The translations under genes and the position numbers were made by a program. Positions 12,038-20,922 of a stretch of 21,112 nt of DNA are shown here, piece after piece. Source of the stretch: SIG437 sp045648985 (GTDB taxonomy: Bacteria > Bacillota > Clostridia > UBA1381 > UBA9506); assembly GCA_045648985.1 (NCBI GenBank), contig JAZROZ010000013.1:1-21112 (forward strand), given 5' to 3'. The notes under the pieces were generated by a model that worked only from the letters and a program-made list of their open reading frames with translations, ran no database searches and was not told the origin of the DNA. The number at the start of each line of letters is the position of its first letter. Position 1 is the first letter of the stretch.

Positions 12038-14854
12038 ATGAAAAAGATGAAAACAATTCTTTCTGTTCTGCTTGCTGCATTTATGCTGCTTAGCATGATG
12101 GTGCCAATGGCATCGGCTGCAGAATACAGTGACGTGCCTTCAACACATAAGTATTATAAGGCAATCACAGACCTTTCAGTTTATGGAATACTTAACGGCT
12201 TTGAGGATGGCTCTTTCCGTCCTGAAGAAGGTGTTACAAGAGCACAGTTTGCAAAAATCATCTGCTATGCTTTAAATGTTGGTGATTTAACAGGCGGCGG
12301 TGCTGTTGAAACAGGATTTACAGACGTTGACCCTAACCACTGGGCAGCAGGTAATATAAAAATGGCTGCATCAATGGGCATCATCAATGGTATGGGTGAT
12401 GGAACATTTGCACCTGAAAACCCTGTTTTATACGAACAGGCTGTTAAGATGATTGTTTGTGCACTTGGATATTCAAGAGTAGCTGAGGAAAACGGCGGAT
12501 ATCCTTACGGTCATATGACTGTTGCATCAAACATTGGTGTTTTGAAAAGCTCAGACGGTGTTGTTGGAGCAGGTGCAAACCGTGCAACAATTGCAAACCT
12601 TGTTAATAATATGTTGGAGGCTGATCAGGTTACATCGACAGGCGAAAAAGGCGAGTCTCTTAAAGATCAGCAGATTAAGACTGAATCTTTAAACGGTCAG
12701 GTTGTTTCAGTTTATGGCTCAACAATCTATGCAAATACTCAGAGCCCTTGCTCAAAAGATCAGATTCAGCTTTTAGCTTCTGATGGTCAGCATTATACTT
12801 TCTCAGCTATGGAGCTGGGTGCTGTTAAGAATACACTTTCTGACTTTTTGGGAAGAAGAGTAACTGTCTATTATAGTGCAGAGGACGAATTACCAACACC
12901 TATCCTTACAAATCTGGTTCTTCAGGCTAACAAAAACATCATTACAGAGGTTGACTTTGCCGACATTATACCGGGTAGCATTACAAATACAGAGATTGAA
13001 TATACAACGGACTACACATTCGGAGATACAGAAACAGTTTCAGTTTCTTCTTCTGCAAACATTATGTATAATGGTGTTGCAACATCCAGCAGTCTTTCAT
13101 CCTGCATTGATACTTCAAAATCAGGTCAGATTATATTCTTGGATTCTAACAACGATTTAGATGCTGATGTTGTATTTATCAAGGAATATACAACAATGAT
13201 TGTTAAATCAAAAGCAACAAGTACATATAAGTTAACTGATGAAGATACAGTTACAGGAACTACCGATTTGATTTTAAACGAAACAGACAGCTCAAAATCT
13301 ATTACTATAAAGAGAAATGGTGCAAGTGCTGAGTTTAAAAATATTGCCAATGGTGATGTTGTTTCATTTGCAAGGAGCTTAAACGGAAATGTTATTGAGG
13401 CTTTAGTTTCTAATAAGGTTGTAAGCAGTGCAACAGTTTCTTCATATAATTCATCACAAGGAACTGTTACTTTAAGAGTTTCAGGCAAGGATACAGAATA
13501 TAAGCTTTCAGAAGCCTTCAGCAGATACACAAGCGCTTCAATTGAAGTTGGTATGACGGGTAAGTTCTTTATTGATGCCTTTGGCAAAATAGCAAAAGCT
13601 GATTTAAAATCAGATGAAACTTATACATATGCTTACCTTATATATTTTGATAGCACAAATAATTCAATGGCTACTCCTGAATACGCAGTAAAGGTTATAA
13701 ACATGGATGGTTCTTCTGCTGCGGGTAAGAGTCAAATTTCTTTAGCTGCCAAATTTAAAATAGACAACGCGCAGTTTACGGAGAGCTCTGATAGAGCAAC
13801 AATCGAAAACGCATTGACAAGTGCTGCTATTACATTTAACGGTTCATCAGCTTATGCGGGTGATGACGAGACAAAATTCTGTCAGGTTATTAAGTATTCT
13901 ACAAATGCTGCAGGAAAGATTGACAGAATTATAACAGTTAACCATACAGATGCAGCCAATAAATTAAATGTTGATAGCACTTATATATCAACAGGCGCTA
14001 GATGTACAACAGATGGGGTGACACTTGAAAACATATTAAACATAAAGAAAGCAAAGGTTTTACTCGTTCCTGAAGCAAGAAAAGAAGATAGCCTAAATAA
14101 GTTTAAGGGATATGGAGCATCATATTTCTCAAAAGGTAATGGCACTCATAAATATAAAGTACAACTTATTGATAAAACTACAGATGATGACGTTCCATAT
14201 ATCATCTCTTACGGAACAATTGGAACGGTTGCTGATACATCCTGGACAGATATTGCTCCTGTAGTTGTTAAGGATATAGAGCCTTCCTATGATGAAAGCA
14301 CAGGCGAGACAAGAACTTGTCTGGTTGTTTTAACAAGCGATAGTGCCGACCCGGTTAGATACTATGAGGGCGAAGAGACAGTAGGCGATGTAAGCACCAT
14401 TGCAATTGGTGATATAATCAGAATTGACGGTGAACCAGAAGGAGAGATTGATGAATTTAAGTCTGTTGTATCTCTTGCTAGTATGGTTGCAGCCGACAAC
14501 ACAAAAGATGGTGATTTTGGTGAAGGCTCCGGATCAGGTGCAAGCAGACAATACAGACATATTATAGGTACTGCAACGAAAGTATTAGAAAACGCACTTA
14601 AATTAAAACCGGAATTTGTTGCTGCAGGTGACCCGCCTACACTCAGCGGTACAGAAGAAAGATTTGATACAAGCAGTGCTAAATTCATTATCGTTGATAG
14701 CGCTAAAGTTGCTTCAGAGCAGCCAAATGCCATAGAATTAGCAGGTCTTGGTGACGTTGAGGGATTTGACGACAACAATCAGGATCCAAATGCATCAAAG
14801 ATTGTACTTTATTCAAAATCAGGTACAGTTAAGCTTGTTGTTATCTTTAAATAA
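12038..14854 (+). CDS. SLH domain-containing cell-surface protein
   Basis: This is a 938-aa secreted protein anchored to the cell wall through S-layer homology domains that bind pyruvylated secondary wall polymer. A classical signal peptide ends at MASAAEYS (cleavage near residue 27). SLH 1 spans about 28-80 (YKAITDLSVYGILNG, then FRPEEGVTRAQFAKI). SLH 2 spans about 90-140 (FTDVDPNHWAAGNIK, then GIINGMGDGTFAPENPV). A degenerate SLH 3 follows to about 195 (ASNIGVLKSSDGVVGAGANRATIANLV). The remaining 740 residues are Thr/Ser/Asp-rich beta-type sequence with no named domain recognised. It may be an S-layer subunit or a large surface protein. It has a strong promoter, a strong ribosome-binding site and its own hairpin terminator, and appears monocistronic. 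Confidence 0.9.
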   Translation: MKKMKTILSVLLAAFMLLSMMVPMASAAEYSDVPSTHKYYKAITDLSVYGILNGFEDGSFRPEEGVTRAQFAKIICYALNVGDLTGGGAVETGFTDVDPNHWAAGNIKMAASMGIINGMGDGTFAPENPVLYEQAVKMIVCALGYSRVAEENGGYPYGHMTVASNIGVLKSSDGVVGAGANRATIANLVNNMLEADQVTSTGEKGESLKDQQIKTESLNGQVVSVYGSTIYANTQSPCSKDQIQLLASDGQHYTFSAMELGAVKNTLSDFLGRRVTVYYSAEDELPTPILTNLVLQANKNIITEVDFADIIPGSITNTEIEYTTDYTFGDTETVSVSSSANIMYNGVATSSSLSSCIDTSKSGQIIFLDSNNDLDADVVFIKEYTTMIVKSKATSTYKLTDEDTVTGTTDLILNETDSSKSITIKRNGASAEFKNIANGDVVSFARSLNGNVIEALVSNKVVSSATVSSYNSSQGTVTLRVSGKDTEYKLSEAFSRYTSASIEVGMTGKFFIDAFGKIAKADLKSDETYTYAYLIYFDSTNNSMATPEYAVKVINMDGSSAAGKSQISLAAKFKIDNAQFTESSDRATIENALTSAAITFNGSSAYAGDDETKFCQVIKYSTNAAGKIDRIITVNHTDAANKLNVDSTYISTGARCTTDGVTLENILNIKKAKVLLVPEARKEDSLNKFKGYGASYFSKGNGTHKYKVQLIDKTTDDDVPYIISYGTIGTVADTSWTDIAPVVVKDIEPSYDESTGETRTCLVVLTSDSADPVRYYEGEETVGDVSTIAIGDIIRIDGEPEGEIDEFKSVVSLASMVAADNTKDGDFGEGSGSGASRQYRHIIGTATKVLENALKLKPEFVAAGDPPTLSGTEERFDTSSAKFIIVDSAKVASEQPNAIELAGLGDVEGFDDNNQDPNASKIVLYSKSGTVKLVVIFK

Positions 14855-14887
14855 TTTGATTTTTGAAAAATAAAACTAAATAGCAAA

Positions 14888-14932
14888 AAGAGCGCTTAAA
14901 GTAACTTTTTAAGCGCTCTTGCTCTATTTTGA
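14888..14932 (+). terminator. hairpin terminator after the SLH protein gene
   Basis: AAGAGCGCTTAAA (14888-14900) and TTTAAGCGCTCTT (14908-14920) form a perfect 13-bp stem with a 7-nt loop. The following sequence, GCTCTATTTTG, is only moderately T-rich. The TetR-like gene starts 30 bp later. Confidence 0.75.
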
Positions 14933-14950
14933 TTATGGTGGTGAAATAAA

Positions 14951-15535
14951 GTGGCAGAAGAAAACAAGTTAATTTGGGATGATGTTTCAGAACAGATTAT
15001 TTTAATAACCGAAAAGCTTGCTATGGAGCATGGTGCTAAAAATGTGACAGTCAGAAGAGTTTTAAGGGAAATGAGTGTTACCAACAGGGTTTTTTATAAT
15101 CGTTTTCATAATATTGATGAGGTTTTGCAGATAATATACAAAAGAACGGTTATAAAAATGCGTGAGAGCCTGACATCTGAGTATGATGTGAGAACGAATA
15201 TTTATGAATATGTTATTGATGTATGCAAAAAAATACTTGAAAAGACATATGATTTAAAATATCAGTTCAGTCAATATATGTTTGATTTTGATTCTGCTAC
15301 GGAAGAAAACAGACGATGGTGGATGGAAAACATAAAAGAAATTATAAAAATAGGAAAAGAGACAAATCAGGCAAGGGATATTGATGCTGAAATGTTTAGC
15401 TATACTGTATGGTGCTTTATAAGAGGTTTCTGTGCCGATGCAATAAAGAGGGGACTTTCTAAAAAGGACGCTAAAGATGGCATTGAATTTGGAATAAAAA
15501 GCTTGTTAAATGGTGTAATTAAACAGAGTTTATAA
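14951..15535 (+). CDS. TetR/AcrR family transcriptional regulator
   Basis: This is a 194-aa protein with an N-terminal helix-turn-helix of TetR type at about residues 15-60: ITEKLAMEHGAKNVTVRRVLREM, then SVTNRVFYNRFHNIDEVLQII, with the usual recognition-helix Y-x-R-F. The C-terminal helical ligand domain is variable and holds WWMENIKEIIKIGK and an aromatic stretch (FSYTVWCFIRGFC). The start is taken as GTG 14951 with GGTGGTG (14937-14943) 7 nt upstream. The ligand and targets are unknown; it may control its own gene or the neighbouring SLH or carboxypeptidase-transporter genes. A promoter of its own is not evident between the SLH terminator and the start. Confidence 0.85.
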   Translation: MAEENKLIWDDVSEQIILITEKLAMEHGAKNVTVRRVLREMSVTNRVFYNRFHNIDEVLQIIYKRTVIKMRESLTSEYDVRTNIYEYVIDVCKKILEKTYDLKYQFSQYMFDFDSATEENRRWWMENIKEIIKIGKETNQARDIDAEMFSYTVWCFIRGFCADAIKRGLSKKDAKDGIEFGIKSLLNGVIKQSL

Positions 15536-15568
15536 ATAAAAAGAAACTTAACATCCCCATTTATTTAT

Positions 15569-15612
15569 TTGACAAACTACTGTATAAAATGCTATAATTG
15601 ACATATGTCGAA
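15569..15612 (+). promoter_or_regulatory. SigA-type promoter of the dacF operon with a Spo0A-type box at the start site
   Basis: TTGACA (15569-15574) and TATAAT (15593-15598) are separated by 18 nt. TGTCGAA (15606-15612) lies at about +1 to +8. A Spo0A box just downstream of a -10 is the arrangement of Spo0A-repressed promoters such as abrB in Bacillus. The promoter is convincing; the Spo0A role is inference from a 7-mer. Confidence 0.65.
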
Positions 15613-15648
15613 ATTTATTCTATAAAATACATATTTTAGAGGTGGATA

Positions 15649-16956
15649 ATGAGAAAAATAGTCAAATGTATGCTTATTTTTACTATCATAGGTCTTATGA
15701 CTTTTCCTTCAGTAATTGGATTTGCTGATGAGACAAAGCCTGAAATTGTATCAGAAGCTGCTATATTATTAGATTTTCAAAGCGGCAAGGTTTTATTTGA
15801 AAAAAACGCTGATGAAAAGACGTTCCCTGCAAGTACTACAAAAATCATGACAGCTATTTTAGCTATTGAAAACCTTGATTATGCTACTGTGCTTACAGCG
15901 ACAGAAGAAGCAATCAACATTGAACGTGACGGAAGCAACATGGGCATTTTAAACGGAGAGCAGCTTACTGTTGAGCAGCTATTATATGGGCTTTTAGTTC
16001 ATTCTGCAAACGATGCCGCAAATGTCTTAGCCGAAGGTGTTTCGCAAAGTATCACAGATTTCGTTGCACTTATGAATCAAAAAGCAAGTGATCTTGGTAT
16101 GAAAAATACTCATTTTGTAAATCCTCATGGTTATCATAATCAGGAGCATTATATGTCTGCAAGGGATTTGGCTACGCTCAGCTCATATGCTATGAAAAAT
16201 GAAAAATTTGCAGCAATTGTTTCAGTTCCTACATACGAAATTCCACCTACCGAAAAATACAAAGAGATAAGATATCTTTCAAGCAACAATATGCTCATCA
16301 ACCCCATGAAAGGAAGAAAATACCTTTATGATGCTGCAAGGGGAATAAAAACAGGGCATACTGATGATGCAGGATACTGTCTTGCTTCGTTTGCAGAGCA
16401 AGACGGTGAAACATATATTTGCGTAACTATGAAATCGGCTATTGATGAAAATGACAACCATTCATTTAAAGATACAATAGCACTCTTTGACTATGCTTTT
16501 GAAAATTATGATATGAAAACTATCTCAAACATTAATGATATTTTGGCAACTGCACCTGTCAAATGGGCAAAAGGCGGCAAGCATGCAGTTTTAACAACGT
16601 CATCGGTTTTAGAAAGACTGCTTCCTGCAGGCTTTAACACAAACGACCTTGTAACAAATATCAGTCTGTCAGAAAAAATAAAGGCTCCCGTAAAGGTGGG
16701 TGATGTTTTAGGATCAATAGAATATCAATATGAGGGAGAATCACTTGGGGCAATTGACCTTGTTGCAATGGAGCCTGTGAAGAGAAGTTTTTCAAAAATG
16801 ATTTTCGGTACATTTTTTGATATTCTTTTCAGTGCGTGGGTAATGGTGCCGTTCTTTACTATAGTAATACTTTTACTTATAGTACGTTCATATAATTTGA
16901 GAAAAAGAAGAAAAAGACGTGAGATGTTAAGGCGTCAGAACAGGAATAATTTTTAA
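15649..16956 (+). CDS. dacF: D-alanyl-D-alanine carboxypeptidase, membrane-anchored (S11, DacF-like)
   Basis: This is a 435-aa exported peptidoglycan D,D-carboxypeptidase. A signal peptide ends near residue 26 (GFADETK). The active-site motifs are STTK (62-65), SAN (119-121) and KTG (234-236). A PBP5_C-like domain follows, and then a real C-terminal transmembrane helix (about 385-412) with a very basic cytosolic tail (RKRRKRREMLRR). This anchor distinguishes it from the paralogue at 5078-6220, which has only an amphipathic end. Start ATG 15649 follows AGAGGTGG. It is the first gene of an apparent operon: the MFS gene begins 18 bp after its stop. The DacF name is by similarity; a vegetative or sporulation role cannot be decided here. 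Confidence 0.92.
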   Translation: MRKIVKCMLIFTIIGLMTFPSVIGFADETKPEIVSEAAILLDFQSGKVLFEKNADEKTFPASTTKIMTAILAIENLDYATVLTATEEAINIERDGSNMGILNGEQLTVEQLLYGLLVHSANDAANVLAEGVSQSITDFVALMNQKASDLGMKNTHFVNPHGYHNQEHYMSARDLATLSSYAMKNEKFAAIVSVPTYEIPPTEKYKEIRYLSSNNMLINPMKGRKYLYDAARGIKTGHTDDAGYCLASFAEQDGETYICVTMKSAIDENDNHSFKDTIALFDYAFENYDMKTISNINDILATAPVKWAKGGKHAVLTTSSVLERLLPAGFNTNDLVTNISLSEKIKAPVKVGDVLGSIEYQYEGESLGAIDLVAMEPVKRSFSKMIFGTFFDILFSAWVMVPFFTIVILLLIVRSYNLRKRRKRREMLRRQNRNNF

Positions 16957-16974
16957 CTCTTAGAGGACTACCAA

Positions 16975-18177
16975 ATGAAAACGCCAAATTACAAAAAAAC
17001 AATTTTTGCCTGCTATAGAGCAGGTATAACACAAGGGATTATCGTTAATCTTATGCCGCTGTTTTTTATAATTTTTCAAAACAGCTATGGCGTGTCCTTT
17101 GTTATGCTTGGGAACTTGGTACTTTTAAATTTTGTGACACAGCTATCTATTGATGCTGTGTCAATAAAATTTGTAGAAAAAATCGGATACAGAGTTGCGG
17201 CTGTTTTAGCACATAGCTTTGCAACGGTAGGGCTTGTTCTTTTAGGGATACTACCAATGGTTTGCCCTATAATCCCATCGCTTTTTATATCAACTGTGAT
17301 TTTTTCAATAGGCGGTGGATTTATAGAAGTTGTAACAAGTCCGATTGTCGAATCTGTTCCCGGTGATGAAAAAGAGCAGGCTATGAGTATTCTGCACTCC
17401 TTTTATTGTTGGGGAGTTGTGGCTGTTATTTTGATTACAACATCACTTTTACATATTATAGGGCAGTCAAGGTGGATGCTTCTGCCGATTCTCTGGGCGA
17501 TACTACCTGCATATAATACAGTTGCATTTTTAAAGGTGCCAATCATTCCACCACCTTCTGCTAAAGAAAGAACACCTCTAAAGGAGCTTTTCAGTTCTAA
17601 GATCTTTCTTGTAATACTTATTTTGATGCTTTGTTCAGGGGCATCGGAATTATGCATTTCACAGTGGGCTTCACTTTTCAGTGAAAAAGCACTTGGTATT
17701 TCAAAAACATTAGGTGATATTTTAGGCCCTTGCTTTTTTGCAGTCACGATGGGCGTAGGGCGTCTTTTATATGGAATATACGGACAGAAAATTAACTTAA
17801 TTAAAGCAGAGCTATTTTGCAGTGTGCTTTGTATTATATCCTACATTATGTGTTGCACTACATCAAGCTCAGTAATTTCGTTTATAGGTTTTGCTTTGTG
17901 TGGTTTTTCTGTGAGTATAATGTGGCCCGGTATGATAAGCTATGCTGCAGGTATCTTCAAATCGGGTGGTGCAGCTCTTTTTGCACTTCTTGCACTTTCA
18001 GGAGATATCGGTTGTTCGCTTGGTCCATGGGTTGTAGGTGCAGTTTCAGAGCTTGTTATTTCTTTAGGTGAAGTATCTGCGCTTAAAATTGGTATTTTTG
18101 CAGGGATGATTTTCCCTATTATAATGCTAGTCGGCGCTTTGTATTTACAAAGAAAATCAAAAGGAATAGAAAAATAG
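16975..18177 (+). CDS. MFS transporter
   Basis: This is a 400-aa integral membrane protein with about 12 hydrophobic segments in two six-helix halves joined by a cytosolic loop near residues 190-205 (PPPSAKERTPLKELF). The loop after helix 2 contains IKFVEKIGYR, the second-half equivalent LLYGIYGQKINL, and a glycine-rich FSIGGGFIEVVTSPIVES follows in helix 4-5. These features fit the sugar/fucose-permease-like branch of the major facilitator superfamily. The substrate is not determinable. Start ATG 16975 has only a weak AGAGGA upstream, so translation may be coupled to dacF, 18 bp before. metH begins just after its stop. Confidence 0.87.
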   Translation: MKTPNYKKTIFACYRAGITQGIIVNLMPLFFIIFQNSYGVSFVMLGNLVLLNFVTQLSIDAVSIKFVEKIGYRVAAVLAHSFATVGLVLLGILPMVCPIIPSLFISTVIFSIGGGFIEVVTSPIVESVPGDEKEQAMSILHSFYCWGVVAVILITTSLLHIIGQSRWMLLPILWAILPAYNTVAFLKVPIIPPPSAKERTPLKELFSSKIFLVILILMLCSGASELCISQWASLFSEKALGISKTLGDILGPCFFAVTMGVGRLLYGIYGQKINLIKAELFCSVLCIISYIMCCTTSSSVISFIGFALCGFSVSIMWPGMISYAAGIFKSGGAALFALLALSGDIGCSLGPWVVGAVSELVISLGEVSALKIGIFAGMIFPIIMLVGALYLQRKSKGIEK

Positions 18178-18189
18178 GAAGTGACAAAA

Positions 18190-20568
18190 TTGGATTTTAA
18201 GAAGCTTCTAAAAAACAATTTCATAATGCTCGACGGTGCAATGGGTACAATGCTGCAAAAGAGTGGCTTAGCCGTAGGAGAGCTTCCTGAACTTTTAGGG
18301 ATTACAAACCCTGAAGCCATTGTTAATATCCATAAAGAATATATAGATGCGGGTGCTAAGATTGTATATGCAAATACGTTTGGGGCAAACAGATTTAAGC
18401 TTTCAGGTTCAGGCTATACTGTAGAAGAAGTGGTATCTGGAGCCATAAAAAATGCAAAAGAGGCTTGCCGTGGAAAAGATGCTTTTGTGGCTTTGGATTT
18501 AGGCCCTACAGGAAAGCTTATGTCACCTTCCGGAGAGCTTTATTTTGATGATGCTTATGATGTTTATAAAGAGCAGATAGTAGCAGGATGCGATGCTGAT
18601 GTTATTGTGATTGAAACAATGACTGATTTATCAGAGCTTCGTGCGGCACTTTTAGCTGCCAAGGAAAATAGTAGGAAGCCTGTTTTATGCACAATGACTT
18701 TTGAAGAAAATTTGCGAACTTTTGCAGGTGTTAGTATTTCGTCTTTTGCGATAGTAGCAGAGGGATTAGGTGCCGATGCAATTGGAATTAATTGCTCACT
18801 CGGACCTCGTCAGCTTTTGGATGCTATAGCAGAGCTTTCGCATTATACAACACTACCTTTAATCATAAAGCCAAACGCAGGACTTCCTGACCCGAGCAGT
18901 AATGCATACGACATAACGGAAGACGAATTTGCCGACGTGATGAAAGAATATGCTAAGATTGGCGTGAAATTCTTTGGTGGCTGCTGCGGCACAACACCTA
19001 AATATATTAAAAAGACAAAGGCGGCTCTACAAGAAGCGGAGATTATAAATAAGAACAGAGCTTTTGGCGGCACTTACATTTGCAGTGCGGCAAAAACTGT
19101 TAAAATTGATGGTCCGCGTGTTATCGGTGAGCGCATAAACCCGACAGGAAAGAAAAGATTTAAAGAGGCTCTGATTGATGGAGATGTTGGATATATTTTA
19201 AATCAGGCAATAGAGCAAGAAAATGCCGGCGCAGAAATTTTAGACGTTAATGTGGGACTTCCTGAAATTGACGAAAAGGAAATGATGATAAAAATTGTAA
19301 CTGCGCTTTTGGGGGTTACTAATCTTCCGTTGCAGATAGATTCAACCAAACCTGACGTAATAGAAGCAGCTCTTAGAATATATCCGGGCAAAGCCATAGT
19401 AAATTCTGTTAACGGCGAAGAAAAATCTATGGCAGAGATTTTACCAATTGTTAAAAAATATGGTGCATCAGTTGTATGCCTTACATTAGATGAAAACGGA
19501 ATTCCAAAAACGGCTGAAGAAAGAGTCGCGATTGCAGAGCGTATTTTAAACAGAGCACTAAAGCTTGGTATAAAAAAAGAAGATGTATATGTAGATTGTC
19601 TTACACTTACTGTTTCTGCAGAACAGACAGCGGCGGATGTAACACTTAAAGCGCTCTCTATGGTAAAAGAAAAACTCGGACTAAAAACAGTTTTAGGTGT
19701 TTCAAACATATCGTTTGGACTTCCGTGCCGTGAGCTTGTAAACAGTACATTTTTAACAATGGCACTCGGCGCAGGATTAGACCTGCCTATCATCAATCCG
19801 AATGCTGCGGCCATGATGGGTGCGGTGAGGGCATACAGAGTTTTAAAAGCGATTGATAAAAACTCAGAAGATTATGTAAGAGCGTATGCAGATGCAAAAG
19901 CTATATCAGCACCGATAGCTACGCATAATCAGGAGATTAAGAAAACAGAAAATGAGCAGGATTTAAAATATGCGGTCAAATCGGGATTGGCAGAAAAAAG
20001 TGCGGTTTTGACGGAAGAAATCTTAAAAACAAAAGATGCAATGTCTGTTGTGAACGAATATTTGATACCTGCTTTAGATGAGGTGGGTGCAGATTTTGAA
20101 AAGAACAAAATATTTTTGCCACAACTGATTCTTTCAGCAAATGCAGCTAACCGTGCTTTTGATGTGATAAAGGCGCATATAGTAAAAAGCGGAGAGAAAA
20201 CCGTTTCAAAAGGCACAATTATTATTGCTACGGTAAAGGGAGACATTCACGATATTGGTAAAAATATTGTTAAGGTGCTCTTAGAAAATTATGGCTATGA
20301 CATAATCGACTTAGGTCGTGATGTTGACCCTGGCGTGATAGTTAAAACTGCGATAGAAAAGGACGTTAAGCTTATAGGACTTTCTGCACTAATGACAACA
20401 ACGCTTTCATCTATGGAGGAAACAATCAGACTTTTAAGAGAAAAGCATTTATGTAAAATTATGGTCGGTGGTGCTGTGCTGACCGAAGAATATGCCAAAA
20501 AAATTGGCGCTGACTTTTATGCTAAAGATGCTAAAGGCGCAGTAGATATTGCAAAACAGGTATTTTGA
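18190..20568 (+). CDS. metH: cobalamin-dependent methionine synthase, short form without reactivation domain
   Basis: This is a 792-aa cytosolic enzyme that methylates homocysteine to methionine using methyl-cobalamin and 5-methyltetrahydrofolate. The homocysteine-binding domain (1-285) starts LDGAMGTML and has the zinc cysteines C202 (INCSLGP) and C265-C266 (GGCCGTTP). The pterin-binding domain (about 300-565) has VIGERINPTGKKRFKEAL and DVNVGLPEIDE. The helical cap and B12-binding domain follow, with DIHDIGKN at 685-692 carrying the cobalt-binding histidine H687. The C-terminal SAM-dependent reactivation domain of the roughly 1200-aa form is absent, as in other short clostridial and Thermotoga enzymes. 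Start TTG 18190 is preferred because AGGAAG (18176-18181) lies 8 nt upstream; GTG 18181 would have no usable spacing. It is translated right after the MFS gene. Confidence 0.94.
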   Translation: MDFKKLLKNNFIMLDGAMGTMLQKSGLAVGELPELLGITNPEAIVNIHKEYIDAGAKIVYANTFGANRFKLSGSGYTVEEVVSGAIKNAKEACRGKDAFVALDLGPTGKLMSPSGELYFDDAYDVYKEQIVAGCDADVIVIETMTDLSELRAALLAAKENSRKPVLCTMTFEENLRTFAGVSISSFAIVAEGLGADAIGINCSLGPRQLLDAIAELSHYTTLPLIIKPNAGLPDPSSNAYDITEDEFADVMKEYAKIGVKFFGGCCGTTPKYIKKTKAALQEAEIINKNRAFGGTYICSAAKTVKIDGPRVIGERINPTGKKRFKEALIDGDVGYILNQAIEQENAGAEILDVNVGLPEIDEKEMMIKIVTALLGVTNLPLQIDSTKPDVIEAALRIYPGKAIVNSVNGEEKSMAEILPIVKKYGASVVCLTLDENGIPKTAEERVAIAERILNRALKLGIKKEDVYVDCLTLTVSAEQTAADVTLKALSMVKEKLGLKTVLGVSNISFGLPCRELVNSTFLTMALGAGLDLPIINPNAAAMMGAVRAYRVLKAIDKNSEDYVRAYADAKAISAPIATHNQEIKKTENEQDLKYAVKSGLAEKSAVLTEEILKTKDAMSVVNEYLIPALDEVGADFEKNKIFLPQLILSANAANRAFDVIKAHIVKSGEKTVSKGTIIIATVKGDIHDIGKNIVKVLLENYGYDIIDLGRDVDPGVIVKTAIEKDVKLIGLSALMTTTLSSMEETIRLLREKHLCKIMVGGAVLTEEYAKKIGADFYAKDAKGAVDIAKQVF

Positions 20569-20585
20569 TAAAAGAGGGGAAGAAA

Positions 20586-20771
20586 ATGTCGAAAAGAATT
20601 TCACAATGCGAAACTTGTGCATATTACGACTATGATGAAGAAATGGATTGCTATTCTTGCGGTATAAATTTAGACGAAGATGAGGTTTCTTCGTTCTATT
20701 CACAGACTCCAAAAGATTGCGGATATTATAGATTCAGCGATGATTATAAGATAGTGAAAAAGCAGAATTAG
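20586..20771 (+). CDS. DUF6472 family small cysteine-rich protein
   Basis: This is a 61-aa protein with five cysteines: C8 and C11 (CETC), C22 and C25 (CYSC), and C45 (KDCGYYR). They suggest a small zinc-binding or redox site. It contains YYDYDEEMDC and NLDEDEV, and ends YKIVKKQN, a pattern shared with a clostridial family of unknown function usually called DUF6472. Start ATG 20586 has AGAGGGGA 5-6 nt upstream. It lies 17 bp after metH and before the operon terminator, so it is likely co-transcribed. Its function is unknown. An alternative start TTG 20565 would overlap the metH stop and lacks a ribosome-binding site. Confidence 0.8.
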   Translation: MSKRISQCETCAYYDYDEEMDCYSCGINLDEDEVSSFYSQTPKDCGYYRFSDDYKIVKKQN

Positions 20772-20786
20772 AAGGATTAAAAAGTA

Positions 20787-20821
20787 AAAAATCCTCATTC
20801 TTTTGAATGAGGATTTTTTTG
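20787..20821 (+). terminator. strong rho-independent terminator closing the dacF-metH operon
   Basis: AAAAATCCTCATTC (20787-20800) pairs with GAATGAGGATTTTT (20805-20818) around a 4-nt loop. A T run follows. This is the last chromosomal feature before the putative attachment site. Confidence 0.92.
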
Positions 20822-20834
20822 GTGCCGCTGAGAG
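20820..20834 (-). other. putative attachment site: 3' end of a tRNA gene
   Basis: TGGTGCCGCTGAGAG is, on the reverse strand, CTCTCAGCGGCACCA. That reads as the 3' part of a T stem, an acceptor strand, a discriminator base and CCA. The rest of a tRNA does not follow (AAATATATAT instead of a T loop). A tRNA 3' fragment directly beside an integrase gene is the usual sign of one junction (attL or attR) of an element inserted in a tRNA gene. The intact tRNA would then be at the other end, beyond the window. Confidence 0.5.
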
Positions 20835-20895
20835 AAATATATATACAAAAACCATTGTAAAATAAGGCTTTTAATCTCTTGTTGTTGCCTTTATG

Positions 20896-20919
20896 TTGGC
20901 AAACTTAATATATTGCCAA
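20896..20919. repeat. inverted repeat beside the integrase stop
   Basis: TTGGCAA (20896-20902) and TTGCCAA (20913-20919) form a 7-bp inverted repeat with a 10-nt spacer, a few bases beyond the integrase stop codon. No T run follows on either side, so it is a weak terminator candidate. It could also be a protein-binding site near the attachment site. Confidence 0.4.
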
Positions 20920-20922
20920 AAA

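Noticed and set aside
12876..13160. Second-frame gene inside the SLH protein gene
   Set aside because: It is a shadow frame on the same strand without a ribosome-binding site and without recognisable protein features.
18160..18190. SAM or cobalamin riboswitch controlling metH
   Set aside because: metH starts 12 bp after the upstream transporter gene, leaving no room for a leader structure.
19203..19814. Long open frame on the reverse strand inside metH
   Set aside because: It is fully covered by the well-conserved metH coding sequence, has no ribosome-binding site, and its serine/isoleucine-rich composition is what an antisense frame of AT-rich coding DNA gives.
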